Assembly (NCBI RefSeq): GCF_011067745.1
Contig: NZ_JAAMPJ010000007.1
Coordinates: forward strand, 166,591 to 230,590
DNA length: 64,000 nucleotides
Direction of reading: 5' to 3'
Source: Lentzea alba
Lineage (GTDB): Bacteria > Actinomycetota > Actinomycetes > Mycobacteriales > Pseudonocardiaceae
The position numbers and the translations under genes are program-made. The notes under the pieces are model-generated. The model was not told where the DNA came from. It saw nothing but the letters and a program-made list of their open reading frames with translations, and made no database searches. Of the stretch, positions 1 to 8,322 are shown piece by piece. Each line of letters opens with the position of its first letter. Position 1 is the first letter of the stretch.

Positions 1-163
1 CTCCTCGGGTGATCGCCACCATCTCCGCGTGGTCCTCGGCGAGGAAAGCCAGGTGCTCGACCGTCCACGCCGGACCGTGGCCGCGTTCGCCGTCGAGGTC
101 GTCGCCGATCCTGAGCACCCCGCAGGTGAGGACGAGCAGCGGTGCGGCGATGTGGGAGCTCAT
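1..163 (-). CDS. partial hypothetical protein, N-terminal 54 residues
   Basis: An open frame runs off the left edge of the window. It begins at the ATG whose complement lies at 161-163 and reads MSSHIAAPLLVLTCGV, later WTVEHLAFLAEDHAEM. I do not recognise the family. It follows, on the same strand, the serine protease gene, with a strong hairpin between them (172-211). The ribosome-binding site is weak and partly buried in the hairpin, so the true start could be further inside the gene. The codon pattern is typical of the window. Confidence 0.45.
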   Translation of the reverse strand, partial: MSSHIAAPLLVLTCGVLRIGDDLDGERGHGPAWTVEHLAFLAEDHAEMVAITRG

Positions 164-171
164 GCCTCAAG

Positions 172-211
172 CCTGCTGACCGGCGACCCGAGCGGATCGC
201 CGGTCAGCAGG
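172..211 (-). terminator. intrinsic terminator-like hairpin after the serine protease gene
   Basis: A perfect 15-bp inverted repeat (CCTGCTGACCGGCGA at 172-186 and its complement at 197-211) with a 10-nt loop. It lies 37 bp past the stop of the minus-strand protease and just before the next minus-strand start. There is no clear U-tract, as is common in actinomycetes. Confidence 0.7.
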
Positions 212-247
212 ATCTTCGGCATCCCTCTCAGGAGGGAGATGGCCTTC

Positions 248-1414
248 TCAGGCCGTTTCCAGGCGCACGCCCCACGTGTCGAGCACGACGCTGATCGGCG
301 CGTAGACCATGTAGTTGTAGCAACGCGGGCTCACGTCGGGGTTGAGGCCGGTGCAGCCCACCACCGTCGAGCCCGCCAGGATCACGCCGCGGGCCTGCAC
401 ACCGCCCGTCACGGTGGCGAACACGGGGCCGCCGCTGTCACCGCCGGCGATGTAGTGCGCGCTGCCTGAAGCCTTGGCCTCGATGTAGAAGTTGCCCTCG
501 GTCCACGGCAGGCTCGTGGTGTCGTCGGTGATCGTGCCGCAGCGCTGCCCCGACGACGCACCGGACGCGCACACCGTCTGGCCGACGTAGTTGCGGGCCC
601 AGCCCTTCACGGCCGCGGTCGTGTTGCTGCTGTAGCCGCCGGTGTAGACCCGCCCGGTCGTCGCCGGTGAGGACGACGGGTCGATCAGCTGGGAGTCGAT
701 GCCGGCGATACCCGCGACCGAGGCACCTCCTGGCGCGATGGTCTGGCCCGCGCCGTCGCGGACGGCGGCGTTGGCGCTCTCGTCGCAGTGGTTGGCGCTG
801 AGCAGGCGACCTGCCGTGCCCACCAGCACGGAGAACGCCGTCGAACAGGCCGAACCGTTCTGCACCGTGCGGATTCCGCCCTTCCACGGCGGGGCGTCGT
901 TGACCCTGGACGCCTTCTCGTACGGGTCGCGGACCTCGAACGCGACCGGCGTCCTGGCCACCGTCTCGGCCACTCGGCTGTCGGTGGCCGACATCATGGC
1001 GCCGGGAACCCGAGCCCGGATGCCGGAACCGTCCGGGTTGACCGCCACCGACTGGAGGTCGACCTGGCGCGCGAACGCGCTCTTGACCAGGCGTTGCGCG
1101 GCCTCCATGCCCTCCACGCGGGAGTACCTGGCGCCCTCGACCAGCTGGACGGACACGCCCAGCGGCTTCGAGTCCGCGTAGGTGCGGACGTCCGCCGGTG
1201 CGGTGCCCTTCCAGTGGACGGTGACCGCACGCCGGTCCTCGTCGACCCTGATACCCGCCAACCCGGTCCTGGCACCGAGGTCGTCGAGACGGCCCGCCAC
1301 CTCGGCGACGGCCTCGTTCGACGTCGGTTTCGGCGCGGCGTGCGCGGGCACCACGACCCCGAGCACCACGGCAGCAATCACGCCAACACGAATGAACGCA
1401 TGCGAAATAGACAC
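248..1414 (-). CDS. secreted trypsin-like serine protease (S1 family)
   Basis: 388-aa secreted serine endopeptidase of the chymotrypsin/streptogrisin clan. A signal peptide with hydrophobic core VGVIAAVVLGVVVPAHA ends near residue 26. About 150 residues of pro-region or linker follow before the catalytic domain. The triad is visible: His209 in SANHCDE, an Asp in the GIDSQLID region and Ser327 in GGDSGGP. Cys pairs (SACST, NHC, VCAS, RCG, GCTG) fit S1 disulfides. I chose the GTG at 1414 because AGAGGGG precedes it; an open frame extends upstream to 1492 but adds only non-signal residues. It is a single gene with a terminator behind it. Family assignment is firm; substrate preference cannot be read from the sequence. 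Confidence 0.9.
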   Translation of the reverse strand: MSISHAFIRVGVIAAVVLGVVVPAHAAPKPTSNEAVAEVAGRLDDLGARTGLAGIRVDEDRRAVTVHWKGTAPADVRTYADSKPLGVSVQLVEGARYSRVEGMEAAQRLVKSAFARQVDLQSVAVNPDGSGIRARVPGAMMSATDSRVAETVARTPVAFEVRDPYEKASRVNDAPPWKGGIRTVQNGSACSTAFSVLVGTAGRLLSANHCDESANAAVRDGAGQTIAPGGASVAGIAGIDSQLIDPSSSPATTGRVYTGGYSSNTTAAVKGWARNYVGQTVCASGASSGQRCGTITDDTTSLPWTEGNFYIEAKASGSAHYIAGGDSGGPVFATVTGGVQARGVILAGSTVVGCTGLNPDVSPRCYNYMVYAPISVVLDTWGVRLETA

Positions 1415-1923
1415 GTTGACGGTGTCCCCTCTTAGGCGCCGCCCCCATGACAGCGCACAACCGCATTGTGCACCGATCGAAACGCCTAGCACCAGAGGCA
1501 GAGTTCAGTCCACTGTGGACTTGCTGCGAGGAGCTTGAGCAGCTGTCCGGGGCGCTCGTCGACGAGCGCGACCCACTCGACGCTGCGAGCCTTGCGACGC
1601 CCAGGACGAGCACGGCATCGCCTACGACGAGCGACTCATGGCGCACGGCGACCACAGCCGGGCCAGCGGCGAGGCGGGCAGGCAGCGGTTGCTCGCCCAG
1701 ATCCACACCGAGGCCCCGGCCGCGGTCATCCTGCCACCACGCTCGTGGTCCGCGCGTCCGCTTGACCATTCTTGACAATTGGGCAACGTTCGATGAAATT
1801 CGATTGTGCACGTTCACACGATTCGACGTTCAGACTCTTGAAAAGATCTCCTTACTGCTGTTCTATCAATGCAGAAAAGCGCCACGAATACTGTGCACGT
1901 TCACAAGACCGAAGTAGGGATTC
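1415..1923. other. intergenic region with an AT-rich promoter-like zone
   Basis: No supportable gene. The right part (about 1760-1900) is markedly more AT-rich than its surroundings and carries TTGAC-like hexamers (for example TTGACCATTCTTGACAATT). It is a plausible promoter region for the now broken reading frames to its right or for the divergent protease. Confidence 0.4.
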
Positions 1924-2028
1924 ATGACCGCGTACGGCGCCGGACGTGCGCGAAGAGCAGCCGCGTACCTGTCGGTCCTGGCGCTCTCCGCGACACCGCC
2001 GACCCGTGCAGCCGCCCTCACGATGTGA
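1924..2028 (+). pseudogene. orphan signal-peptide-like ORF, 34 aa
   Basis: An ATG at 1924 gives a 34-codon frame with an Arg-rich N-terminus (RARRAAAYL), a short hydrophobic stretch (LSVLALSATPP) and AAAL before a stop. This looks like the export signal of a secreted protein whose body has been lost. It directly precedes another broken secreted-enzyme gene. It could also be a chance ORF. Confidence 0.3.
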
Positions 2029-2137
2029 GGCGTGTTCGACCGCACCGGGCGTCTGCCGCCCCCTCAGGTGGATGCCTTGACCACAACGTCCGGCTCAAAC
2101 TCTTTCGCCGCCCCTGCCGAGGAAGAGGTACCTCACT

Positions 2138-2500
2138 GTGGCCAGAACCGACCTGCTGAGACGAGCGGTATCGCCTGCGCGGCCACCCTCGGCGTGCTCG
2201 CGTCCACCGTGAACGCGGGTCCGGCGTCCGCCGCCGACAATCCCTTCCAGCGCGGACCGATCCCCACGCAGGCCAGTGTCGCGGCAAGCCGCGGCACCTT
2301 CGCCACTGCGGAAACGAGCCTGGACGGCGGCGACCGTTTCGGCGGGGCGAAGATTTGCCACCCGACCGACACGAGCCGGGGGAAGTTCGCGGCGCTCGCT
2401 GTCTCGCCCGGCTACGCCGCCACCTGGGCGGAATGGTCACCCACAGTCTGCTGACGTCCTGGCCCGGCAGCCGGATCATCTCTGCCAACCCGCAGTCCTG
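2138..2500 (+). pseudogene. frameshifted and truncated cutinase/PET-hydrolase-like polyester hydrolase
   Basis: A GTG at 2138 after GAGGAAGAGG starts a signal peptide (ARTDLLRRAVS) that continues only after a frameshift near 2170 (ACAATLGVLASTVNAGPASA). The mature start NPFQRGPIPTQASVAASRG, then FGGAKICHPT and AALAVSPGYAATW, match the N-terminus of actinobacterial polyester hydrolases (NPYERGPxPT, GFGGGxIYYPT, xVxSPGYTA). A second frameshift near 2440 is needed to reach WPGSRIIS, which resembles WLGRRLAS of the family. The GHSMGG nucleophile elbow and the rest of the domain are absent. Recognition rests on motif memory, but several blocks are collinear. It is non-functional as it stands. Confidence 0.7.
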
Positions 2501-2808
2501 TGTGGATGACCAACCCGTCCGGTTCCGTCAACGCCAAGGTCCTGTTCGTCCACGGCGACAAGTATTCGACCACCAGCTACTCGTCCGCCCGCCAGGCCTT
2601 CATCGGCGGCAGCCACACCAGCTTCTGGAGCGACAGACGCTTCCCCAGGGCCGTTGTCGACTGGGCCCGCTTGGTCGTCGAGCCAGGACCGCCTCCCCTC
2701 CGACGCTTCCGGATCGAAGACCGAGCGGGAACCACGACTGAACGGCCAGTGCGCGATCGGCATCAGGCACGAATCATCCTCCACATCGGACACAAAGGAT
2801 CGAGCAAC
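2501..2808 (+). other. coding-like remnant between cutinase relic and GH30 gene
   Basis: The frame that runs into the GH30 gene carries a plausible protein fragment (VNAKVLFVHGDKYSTTSYSS, then SFWSDRRFPRAVVDWARL) without its own start. The VLFVHGD block recalls alpha/beta-hydrolases, but I could not align it to the cutinase family. It is probably debris of an exported enzyme. The last 50 bases hold the GH30 ribosome-binding site. Confidence 0.3.
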
Positions 2809-4323
2809 GTGACACGGAAACGCGGATTCAGCGGATTCGGCAGAGGCGTCGGCGCGCTCGCGTCGGCCCTGCTCCTCATCACGACGGGTGCGGCCGTCGG
2901 GGACGTCGGCGCGGCTGCCACGGCACGGATATCCACGACACCGGCCCAGACGATCCAGAACATCGGGGCGTCCGGCGCCTGGTGGGTCAACGACCTCGCC
3001 CGCTTCTCCCCCGCCGTCCAGCAGCGGGTGGCGGAGCTCCTGTTCAGTCCGAGCGGCATCCAGCTGTCGGCTTACCGGTACAACATCGGCGGCGGCGGTA
3101 CCGGAGTGCGGGCCGGTGACCGGGCGCCACAGTCGCTGATGGTCTCGCCCGGCCGCTACGACTGGAGCCGCGATCCGGGCGGCACGACCTTTCTGCGCTA
3201 TGCGGCCAAGCACGGGGTGCCGGACATAGTCGGGTTCGTCAACAGCGCCCCGGCGACGTGGATGTCCAACGGCAAGAGCTGCGGCGGCACCCTGAAGTCG
3301 GGATCACTCCAGGCATACGCCAACTACATCGCCGACATCGTCACGCACTTCGGCGCCGAGGGCGTGAAGATCAACTACATCAGTCCGATGAACGAACCCG
3401 CCGTGTCCTTCTCCCAATGCACCCAGGAAGGCATGCTGACCCCGGTCAGCCTGCGCGACGACATCGTGCGCACGGTGGGGCAGACCCTGGCGTCACGGGC
3501 GCCCTCCACCCGCGTGAGTGCCGACGAGTCCGACAAGGTCGCCAGGTTCCTCAACGAGGTGCCGCAGTGGATCAACCAGCCGGGCACCTCGCAGTACGTG
3601 GCGAACCTCGCCCACCACACCTACGACTTCCCCACCGACTCGTCGCTCGCGAAGATCCCGCCGATGGCCAAGCAGCACGGCAAACCCACCTGGGCCACCG
3701 AGATCTGCTGCTGGAGCAACAGCAGCTCGCCCGCCTACGGCGCCCAGTACGACCCGACCATCTCCGGCGGCCTCGCCATGGCGAGCATCATCCACCGGGA
3801 CTTCACCATCGCCGGCGACTCCGCGTTCCACTGGTGGACCGCCCTGTCCAAGGTCATGGGGTGCAACCCCGGCAGCAACCCGTCCTGCGCGACCACCATC
3901 AACACCACGGGCTACAACGACGGGCTCATCTACTTCGACCCGAACTACGCGAGCAACGGCAACCAGAACCTCTACCTCACCAAGCGGTTCTACACCCTCG
4001 GCCAGTACAGCAAGTTCGTCCGTCCCGGCTCCGTCCGCTACCCCGTTACCGGCGCACCGAGCGGTGTGCAGATCCTGGCCACCTCTCTGGGCGGCACCTG
4101 GACGCTGGTGGTCAACAACGTCAACACCAGCGCCCAGACCGTCAGCGTGCAGCTGCCAGGCAGCGGCGTCTCAGCGAGCGGCGCGTATCGCACCAGCGCG
4201 TCGGAGAACCTTGCCGCAACCGGACTTCCGGCGGTGGCCAACGGCACCGCCACGCTGAACCTGCCGGCCAGGAGCGTCACGACGTACACCTTCCGCACGG
4301 CTGCCGCCATGACGGGCCCGTAG
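2809..4323 (+). CDS. secreted GH30-family glycoside hydrolase
   Basis: 504-aa exported glycosidase. The GTG at 2809 follows AAAGGA and opens a signal peptide (GALASALLLITTGAAVGDVGAA). The catalytic TIM barrel shows GH30 hallmarks: the strand QNIGASGAWWVNDLARF near the N-terminus, YRYNIGGGGTG, the acid/base Glu196 in SPMNEPAV and the nucleophile Glu298 in WATEICCW. A beta-sandwich closes the protein (SVTTYTFRTA at the C-terminus). The architecture resembles the endo-beta-1,6-galactanase branch of GH30 more than glucosylceramidases, which is inference. The longer upstream frame has no start signal and contains debris. No operon partner is visible. Confidence 0.88.
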   Translation: MTRKRGFSGFGRGVGALASALLLITTGAAVGDVGAAATARISTTPAQTIQNIGASGAWWVNDLARFSPAVQQRVAELLFSPSGIQLSAYRYNIGGGGTGVRAGDRAPQSLMVSPGRYDWSRDPGGTTFLRYAAKHGVPDIVGFVNSAPATWMSNGKSCGGTLKSGSLQAYANYIADIVTHFGAEGVKINYISPMNEPAVSFSQCTQEGMLTPVSLRDDIVRTVGQTLASRAPSTRVSADESDKVARFLNEVPQWINQPGTSQYVANLAHHTYDFPTDSSLAKIPPMAKQHGKPTWATEICCWSNSSSPAYGAQYDPTISGGLAMASIIHRDFTIAGDSAFHWWTALSKVMGCNPGSNPSCATTINTTGYNDGLIYFDPNYASNGNQNLYLTKRFYTLGQYSKFVRPGSVRYPVTGAPSGVQILATSLGGTWTLVVNNVNTSAQTVSVQLPGSGVSASGAYRTSASENLAATGLPAVANGTATLNLPARSVTTYTFRTAAAMTGP

Positions 4324-4368
4324 GCGCCTTTCGACACAACCCTGTCCCTGCAAGGAGTCATCGTATCG

Positions 4369-4850
4369 ATGCGACAACGCACCTTCCTGAGGCTGAGCAC
4401 GGCCGCGGCGGTGACCACGGGCAGCGCGACCTTGCTCTCTTCGATCGCCCAGGCCTTCACCGACCACGTCGGCCGACGCGTGTCCTGCGAACCTCTTGCT
4501 CGAGCGAACGTACAGGCCCACCTGGCCGACGAACTTCCACGGCCACAACCGCCCCGCAGGCTTCAGCGACGAAGCCAGCGACCGCGACGTCCTTGTCATG
4601 CCGCTGGCCGCACTGGGTCATGCTGCCGGCCGCACTGGCTGCGGCGTTTCCCGGCGGCCGGCACACCATCGAACGACTCACCCCGGTCGGCACTGACGAC
4701 GCACTGCTGTGCCGGCGGTTCACCGGCACCCCCTTCCTCGGTGCCGTGACAGCCGGTGCCCGCGTGGACTTCGCCGGCACCGACCTGCTCACCCCCTCTC
4801 AGCCGACTGCGTCCGGACCACACCGGATCATGACCGTGTCACCGACGCCG
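4369..4850 (+). pseudogene. broken exported protein of unknown family
   Basis: The ATG at 4369, after AAGGAG, starts an export signal (MRQRTFLRLSTAAAVTTGSA, then LLSSIAQAF). After about residue 35 the frame turns Arg/Pro-rich and non-protein-like, while plausible sequence continues in the other two frames: PTNFHGHNRPAGFSDEASD with VLVMPLAALGHA from about 4520, and HTIERLTPVGTDDALLC with TPFLGAVTAGARVDF from about 4660. At least two frameshifts would be needed. I do not recognise the family. The strong hairpin at 4858 would end this transcript. Confidence 0.45.
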
Positions 4851-4857
4851 GAAAGCA

Positions 4858-4896
4858 AGCGGCGGCCGCATCGAGAAAGTCGATACGGCCGCCGCT
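4858..4896. terminator. bidirectional terminator hairpin between convergent genes
   Basis: A 17-bp inverted repeat with one mismatch (AGCGGCGGCCGCATCGA / TCGATACGGCCGCCGCT) and a GAAAG loop. It lies between the broken plus-strand gene and the end of the minus-strand SnoaL-like gene. Confidence 0.75.
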
Positions 4897-4944
4897 GCCG
4901 TGACGAGGTTCCGTCGCCCGACGGTGATGCCGGGATGACGAGAA

Positions 4945-5295
4945 TCAGACGCCGTAGGGGTTTTCGATGATGTAGACCCAGCCCCCCTCGCTCGTCCTCC
5001 TCATCACCTCGACCGACTTCCCTTCCACGGTGCCGCTCTCGCTCGTGATCTGCCAGGACGGCTGGACCATCGCCAGGTCGCCGTTCTGATGGACCGACGC
5101 GGCCTTCACCTCCATGGTGCTGGGCGAGGCGAGGTAGGGCTTCAGCGCTTCCTTGATGCTTTCCCTGCCGTAGACCGGCTGCTGTCCCGGTCCCGGTACG
5201 AACATGGCGTCTTCGTCGAACAGGGAACCCAGTCCGTCGAGGTCCTGGTCCTTGAGGTACTGGGCGAAGCGCTCGTGCACGACTTCCGGTGTCAT
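4945..5295 (-). CDS. SnoaL-like (NTF2-fold) protein
   Basis: 116-aa cytoplasmic single-domain protein of the NTF2/SnoaL superfamily (DUF4440-like). Hallmarks are the N-terminal helix FAQYLKDQDLDGLGSLFDED, the AMFVPGPG strand, YGRESIKEALKPYL and the C-terminal sheet (MRRTSEGGWVYIIENPYG). A strong AAGGAAAG lies just upstream of the ATG at 5295. These folds serve as small-molecule isomerases, hydrolases or binding proteins; the substrate is unknown. It stands alone and is convergent with the broken gene on its left. Confidence 0.8.
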   Translation of the reverse strand: MTPEVVHERFAQYLKDQDLDGLGSLFDEDAMFVPGPGQQPVYGRESIKEALKPYLASPSTMEVKAASVHQNGDLAMVQPSWQITSESGTVEGKSVEVMRRTSEGGWVYIIENPYGV

Positions 5296-5451
5296 GTTCT
5301 TTCCTTTTTCGTTTCTTCGTTGCGAACTGGCGGGTCGGCTACAGGCCGATCTGCGTGAGCCGTTGACCGTGCGGTGACCGCAGCCCGCTCCCGCGTCTCG
5401 GCGGCTTGGAAAGGGCGGGCTGGTGCGCCGGCGGCGGCCCTGGGTGAGGTG

Positions 5452-6264
5452 TCAGCGGGTGTGCGGGTCCGGCAGGGTGACGGGCCGCCCCAAGGTGGGC
5501 CAGTGCAGCGGGGCGCCGGCGGCGTCGAAGGTCTGCTGGACGTGGTTGCGGTCTTCGGTGTAGTGGGCCCAGCCCTCGGCGTGCACGGCCACCACGAGGG
5601 GATCGCCGAGCAGGCGGCGGGCCTCGACGGCCTGTGCCGCGGTCAGTGACAGTCGTATGTCACCGAATGCCTCGAAGCCTGCCGCGCCCAGGTGCAACAG
5701 CGCCACGTCTACGCGGTGCCGGTCGGCCAGGGCGCTCATCGCGTCCAGGTCGACGGTGTCACCGGAGACGTACACCGTCGGTGCCGAGCCGTCGTCGGTG
5801 TGCAGGAGGAAACCAGTGACCGGACCGGTGATGGCCTCGGTGCCGACGGGACCGTGGCGGGCGGGGACCGCGGTGATGTTCAGCGGCGTGCGGCCCGGCT
5901 TCGACAGGGTCCGGGTCTGCCAGGGCTCCAGGCCGACAGCTGCGCCACCGAGATCCTCGGCGCCGGCGACGGTGGTGAACACCTCCGAGGCACCGGAGGC
6001 CACCGCACGCCCGGCGGTGTCGAGGTTGTCCTGGTGCTCGGTGTGGCTGACCAGGACGGCGTCGAGGGCGGGCAGTTGTGAGGGGTCCAGCGCCGAGCCA
6101 GCGGTCTTGCGCACCACGACCGGGCCGTTCTGGTACTCGGTGCCGGCGGCGTCGAAGGTCGGGTCGGTCAGCAGCGTCCATCCGGCCAGGTGGATCAGCG
6201 CGGTGGGGCCGCCGAGCACCGTCGCGGTGTTCGCGGCGCGGGTCACGGCAACGTCGGTTACCAC
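5452..6264 (-). CDS. MBL-fold metallo-hydrolase
   Basis: 270-aa metallo-beta-lactamase-fold protein without signal peptide. Metal-binding motifs are visible: SHTEHQDNLD (the HxxHxDNLD variant of the usual HxHxDH), the His of VPARHGPVG, the Asp of VSGDTVDLD and the His of VVAVHAEGW. This pattern belongs to the UlaG/UPF0173-like branch rather than true beta-lactamases. The GTG at 6264 is set by AAGGAG five bases upstream; the much longer open frame is spurious. It is divergent from an HxlR regulator at 6355 with a palindrome in between, so it is the likely regulatory target. The substrate is unknown. Confidence 0.85.
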   Translation of the reverse strand: MVTDVAVTRAANTATVLGGPTALIHLAGWTLLTDPTFDAAGTEYQNGPVVVRKTAGSALDPSQLPALDAVLVSHTEHQDNLDTAGRAVASGASEVFTTVAGAEDLGGAAVGLEPWQTRTLSKPGRTPLNITAVPARHGPVGTEAITGPVTGFLLHTDDGSAPTVYVSGDTVDLDAMSALADRHRVDVALLHLGAAGFEAFGDIRLSLTAAQAVEARRLLGDPLVVAVHAEGWAHYTEDRNHVQQTFDAAGAPLHWPTLGRPVTLPDPHTR

Positions 6265-6312
6265 AGGTACTCCTTGACGATCAGCGGTTGGCTCACTCAC
6301 TCTGACCGAGTA

Positions 6313-6329
6313 ACTTCCTCTTAGGAAGT
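6313..6329. promoter_or_regulatory. candidate HxlR operator in divergent promoter
   Basis: A perfect palindrome ACTTCCT-CTT-AGGAAGT in the 90-bp gap between the MBL hydrolase and the HxlR gene. Its position and symmetry fit an operator for the dimeric winged-helix regulator encoded next to it. Confidence 0.6.
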
Positions 6330-6354
6330 ACATACCTTCAGGTGAGGTGAGCAC

Positions 6355-6729
6355 GTGCAGGAAAGCACGCGAGGCAACGTCCGCGATCCCGCCTGCCCCG
6401 GCAGGCAGCTGTTCGACCTGGTCACCGCCCGGTGGGCCGCCCTGGTCCTGGTCGACCTCATGGACGGCCCGCAACGCTGGTCCGAGCTGCGCCGGCGGGC
6501 CGGCGGCGTCAGCGACAAGATGCTCGCGCAGACCCTGCGCGACCTCGAAGCAGGTGGACTGATCACCCGCATCGTGCACACCAGCCGCCCACCGACGGTG
6601 CAGTACGCCCTGACCGACCTCGCCCGCGGCGTCACCCCAGCACTGCAACACCTGCAGGACTGGGCCGAAGAACACACCAGCGACTACGCCCACCACCGAC
6701 ACACCCACACCACAGATCCGCAGCCCTGA
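6355..6729 (+). CDS. HxlR-family winged-helix transcriptional regulator
   Basis: 124-aa DNA-binding protein. It contains the typical HxlR blocks: CPGRQLFDLVTARWAALVL, the wing GPQRWSELRRRAGGVSDKML, TQTLRDLE-like AQTLRDLEAGGLITR and YALTDLARGVTPAL, followed by a His-rich tail (HHRHTHT). The GTG at 6355 follows AGGTGAG. A Cys near the N-terminus (PACPG) sits where redox- or electrophile-sensing HxlR proteins carry theirs, so thiol sensing is possible. It probably controls itself and the divergent MBL hydrolase through the palindrome at 6313. Confidence 0.88.
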   Translation: MQESTRGNVRDPACPGRQLFDLVTARWAALVLVDLMDGPQRWSELRRRAGGVSDKMLAQTLRDLEAGGLITRIVHTSRPPTVQYALTDLARGVTPALQHLQDWAEEHTSDYAHHRHTHTTDPQP

Positions 6730-6998
6730 AAGGCAGGCTCGGTGTGCACACGTCACCGTGCCGGCGATGCGTTGGCCCGCCAGTCGTCCAGGCCCACGCG
6801 AGGTGCGAGGTCTCAGGCTCCAGGCGAGCATCTCCATGCGGCGGCTGACGACGTAGGCCGGGGTGGGCGCAGTGACTCGAGCACCAGCTCAAGTTGAGGA
6901 CGCACCCCTGCGGCTGGGCGCGGACTGGAAGGTCCCCGCGTGGTGTGCGGCTCGCCGTCCGGGGTACTCGACCGGGCAACCCCGACGGGAGCGAGCCC

Positions 6999-7229
6999 AT
7001 GCGTGGTGACGTCGAAACCTACTTCGAAGACGGCCGGTGGAAGAACAAGGTCCAGGGCAGCGAACAGGTCTCCAGCACCCACCTCACCAAGGAGGAAGCA
7101 ACCACGAACGGTCGTGAGATGGCGATCGTGCACGCGGTCGACCACATCATCCGGGACCGTGACGGCACGATCAGCGAGCACGACGTCTACCCCCGCGGCC
7201 GCGCCCCCCACACCGACCTCCCCAGCTGA
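6999..7229 (+). CDS. DUF2188 domain protein, copy 1
   Basis: 76-aa small soluble protein of the DUF2188 type: GDVETYFEDGRWKNKVQG, then EATTNGREMAIVHAVDHIIR and the end DRDGTISEHDVYPRG. The family is small and basic and its function is unknown. The ATG at 6999 follows GGGAG; upstream in-frame codons are not protein-like. A close paralogue of the same length lies at 54150-54377. A short hairpin (7244-7260) follows the gene. Confidence 0.85.
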   Translation: MRGDVETYFEDGRWKNKVQGSEQVSSTHLTKEEATTNGREMAIVHAVDHIIRDRDGTISEHDVYPRGRAPHTDLPS

Positions 7230-7915
7230 GCCCGCGTCCGGTTCTGCGGTGTTACCGCAGGTGCACATACCTGATCGGCCACATCGGTCGGTGAACGACG
7301 CGCGAGTGGCGGTGATGGGCGCGCGGGAGCGGGAGGACGTCGAGAGCGACTCCGGTGTCACCAGGGCCGCTTGGCCGGAATGACGAGCGCGGGGACATCG
7401 ATGGCCGGGTCGGTCGACAGCGGTCGCCAGCTCCCGGCGAAGTGCCTGCCGGACATCGCATCCGGCTTGAGCGGCAACCTCAGACCGTGGTGCACGGTCG
7501 ACGCCGCAGTAGTGCAGAGCAGATCCGAGATCATCTCGGCGCTCCCGCCTCCAGCTGAACCAGCCGGGTCTCGTGGTACGCCCAAGGCCGCATCAGCTTG
7601 ACCGCCGGTGCTACGACGTGCCTTCGGTCAACTCCATCCTACGCCGCTCCAGCCGCGGGAAGGTTCGAGGATGTCAACGTCGCGGCGAACGACAACGCCC
7701 GGCAGCAACACCGAACATCGCCGCGGTACCGCCACGGCGATGCATGTGCGTTGGACATTCCTCGACGGCATCCCGCCTTCTTCTTTCCGTCCATTGTGGA
7801 GCTTTGGTGGAGGGCACCCGGCGGGCGAAGCCGCGCAGCCGAGCACGAGCGGGATCGCGAGCAGGGACCGCGCTCCAGTGCCGAGGCGTTGCCGGACCGA
7901 CCGGCACCTGTGCCG
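7230..7915. other. long intergenic region without a supportable gene
   Basis: 686 bp. It begins with a short hairpin CTGCGGT-GTT-ACCGCAG (7244-7260), a possible weak terminator. A minus-strand open frame at 7358-7585 ends in a protein-like stretch (AGSWRPLSTDPAIDVPALVI), but it has no clear ribosome-binding site and I recognise no family; it may be a gene relic. No RNA gene is evident. Confidence 0.35.
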
Positions 7916-8299
7916 CTAGCCGAGTTCGGGCGGTGTCGGGACGGATCGCAGCGCGCGGTTGCTGCGCGGCTCGGTGCGAGTCTTGGTTTCGCCGACCTGA
8001 CGGATCAGCTCGTCGCGGACCTCGTTGAGCGCCGCGGGAAGCTCTCGCTGGGCCGAGGTGGCGACGAGGTGCAGCCGGTGGCCGTGGTTGATCCAGCACT
8101 GCAGCATGACGCGCTGCTCGGCGCCCTTGCGATCCTTGAGACTGATCTCCAGTTCGATCTCGTCGTCGCGGTACGACCGCAGACGGGAACCGAGCGCGGC
8201 CAGGCGATCCACGACCCAGTCGCGTTCGGAGGAGTGGAAGCCGCTGGCGAGGTGCAGGCGCTGTGCGATCACTGAAGCATCTTCGGGAGTTGCGTTCAT
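7916..8299 (-). CDS. HPF/RaiA-like ribosome-associated protein, copy 1
   Basis: 127-aa protein with the fold pattern of the N-terminal domain of ribosome hibernation factors: IELEISLKDRKGAEQRVML, QCWINHGHRLHLVATSAQRE, an amphipathic helix LPAALNEVRDELIRQVGE and the basic tail KTRTEPRSNRALR. It lacks the C-terminal dimerisation domain of long HPF. By hand, about 80 of 127 positions are identical, without gaps, to the paralogue at 15879-16262. I set the start at ATG 8299 by that alignment. An 8-codon frame (8296-8322) with a better Shine-Dalgarno overlaps the start as ATGA, so translation may be coupled. The role in ribosome hibernation is inferred from family resemblance. Confidence 0.72.
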   Translation of the reverse strand: MNATPEDASVIAQRLHLASGFHSSERDWVVDRLAALGSRLRSYRDDEIELEISLKDRKGAEQRVMLQCWINHGHRLHLVATSAQRELPAALNEVRDELIRQVGETKTRTEPRSNRALRSVPTPPELG

Positions 8300-8322
8300 G
8301 CGTTGTCGCTGACGGTGCTCAC
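8296..8322 (-). promoter_or_regulatory. possible leader ORF coupled to HPF-like gene
   Basis: A GTG at 8322 lies six bases after GAGGAGAG and encodes only VSTVSDNA; its stop overlaps the ATG of the HPF-like gene (ATGA). The gene itself has no Shine-Dalgarno of its own, so re-initiation from this mini-ORF is plausible. Confidence 0.4.

Noticed and set aside
438..1817. Long minus-strand open frame overlapping the S1 protease
   Set aside because: Arg/Gly/Pro-rich composition and opposite codon-position bias; it is an out-of-frame shadow of the protease gene.
3258..4970. 570-codon plus-strand frame across GH30
   Set aside because: Shadow frame of the GH30 gene with His/Arg/Gln-rich composition; only its last third overlaps real-looking debris, described under the broken exported protein.
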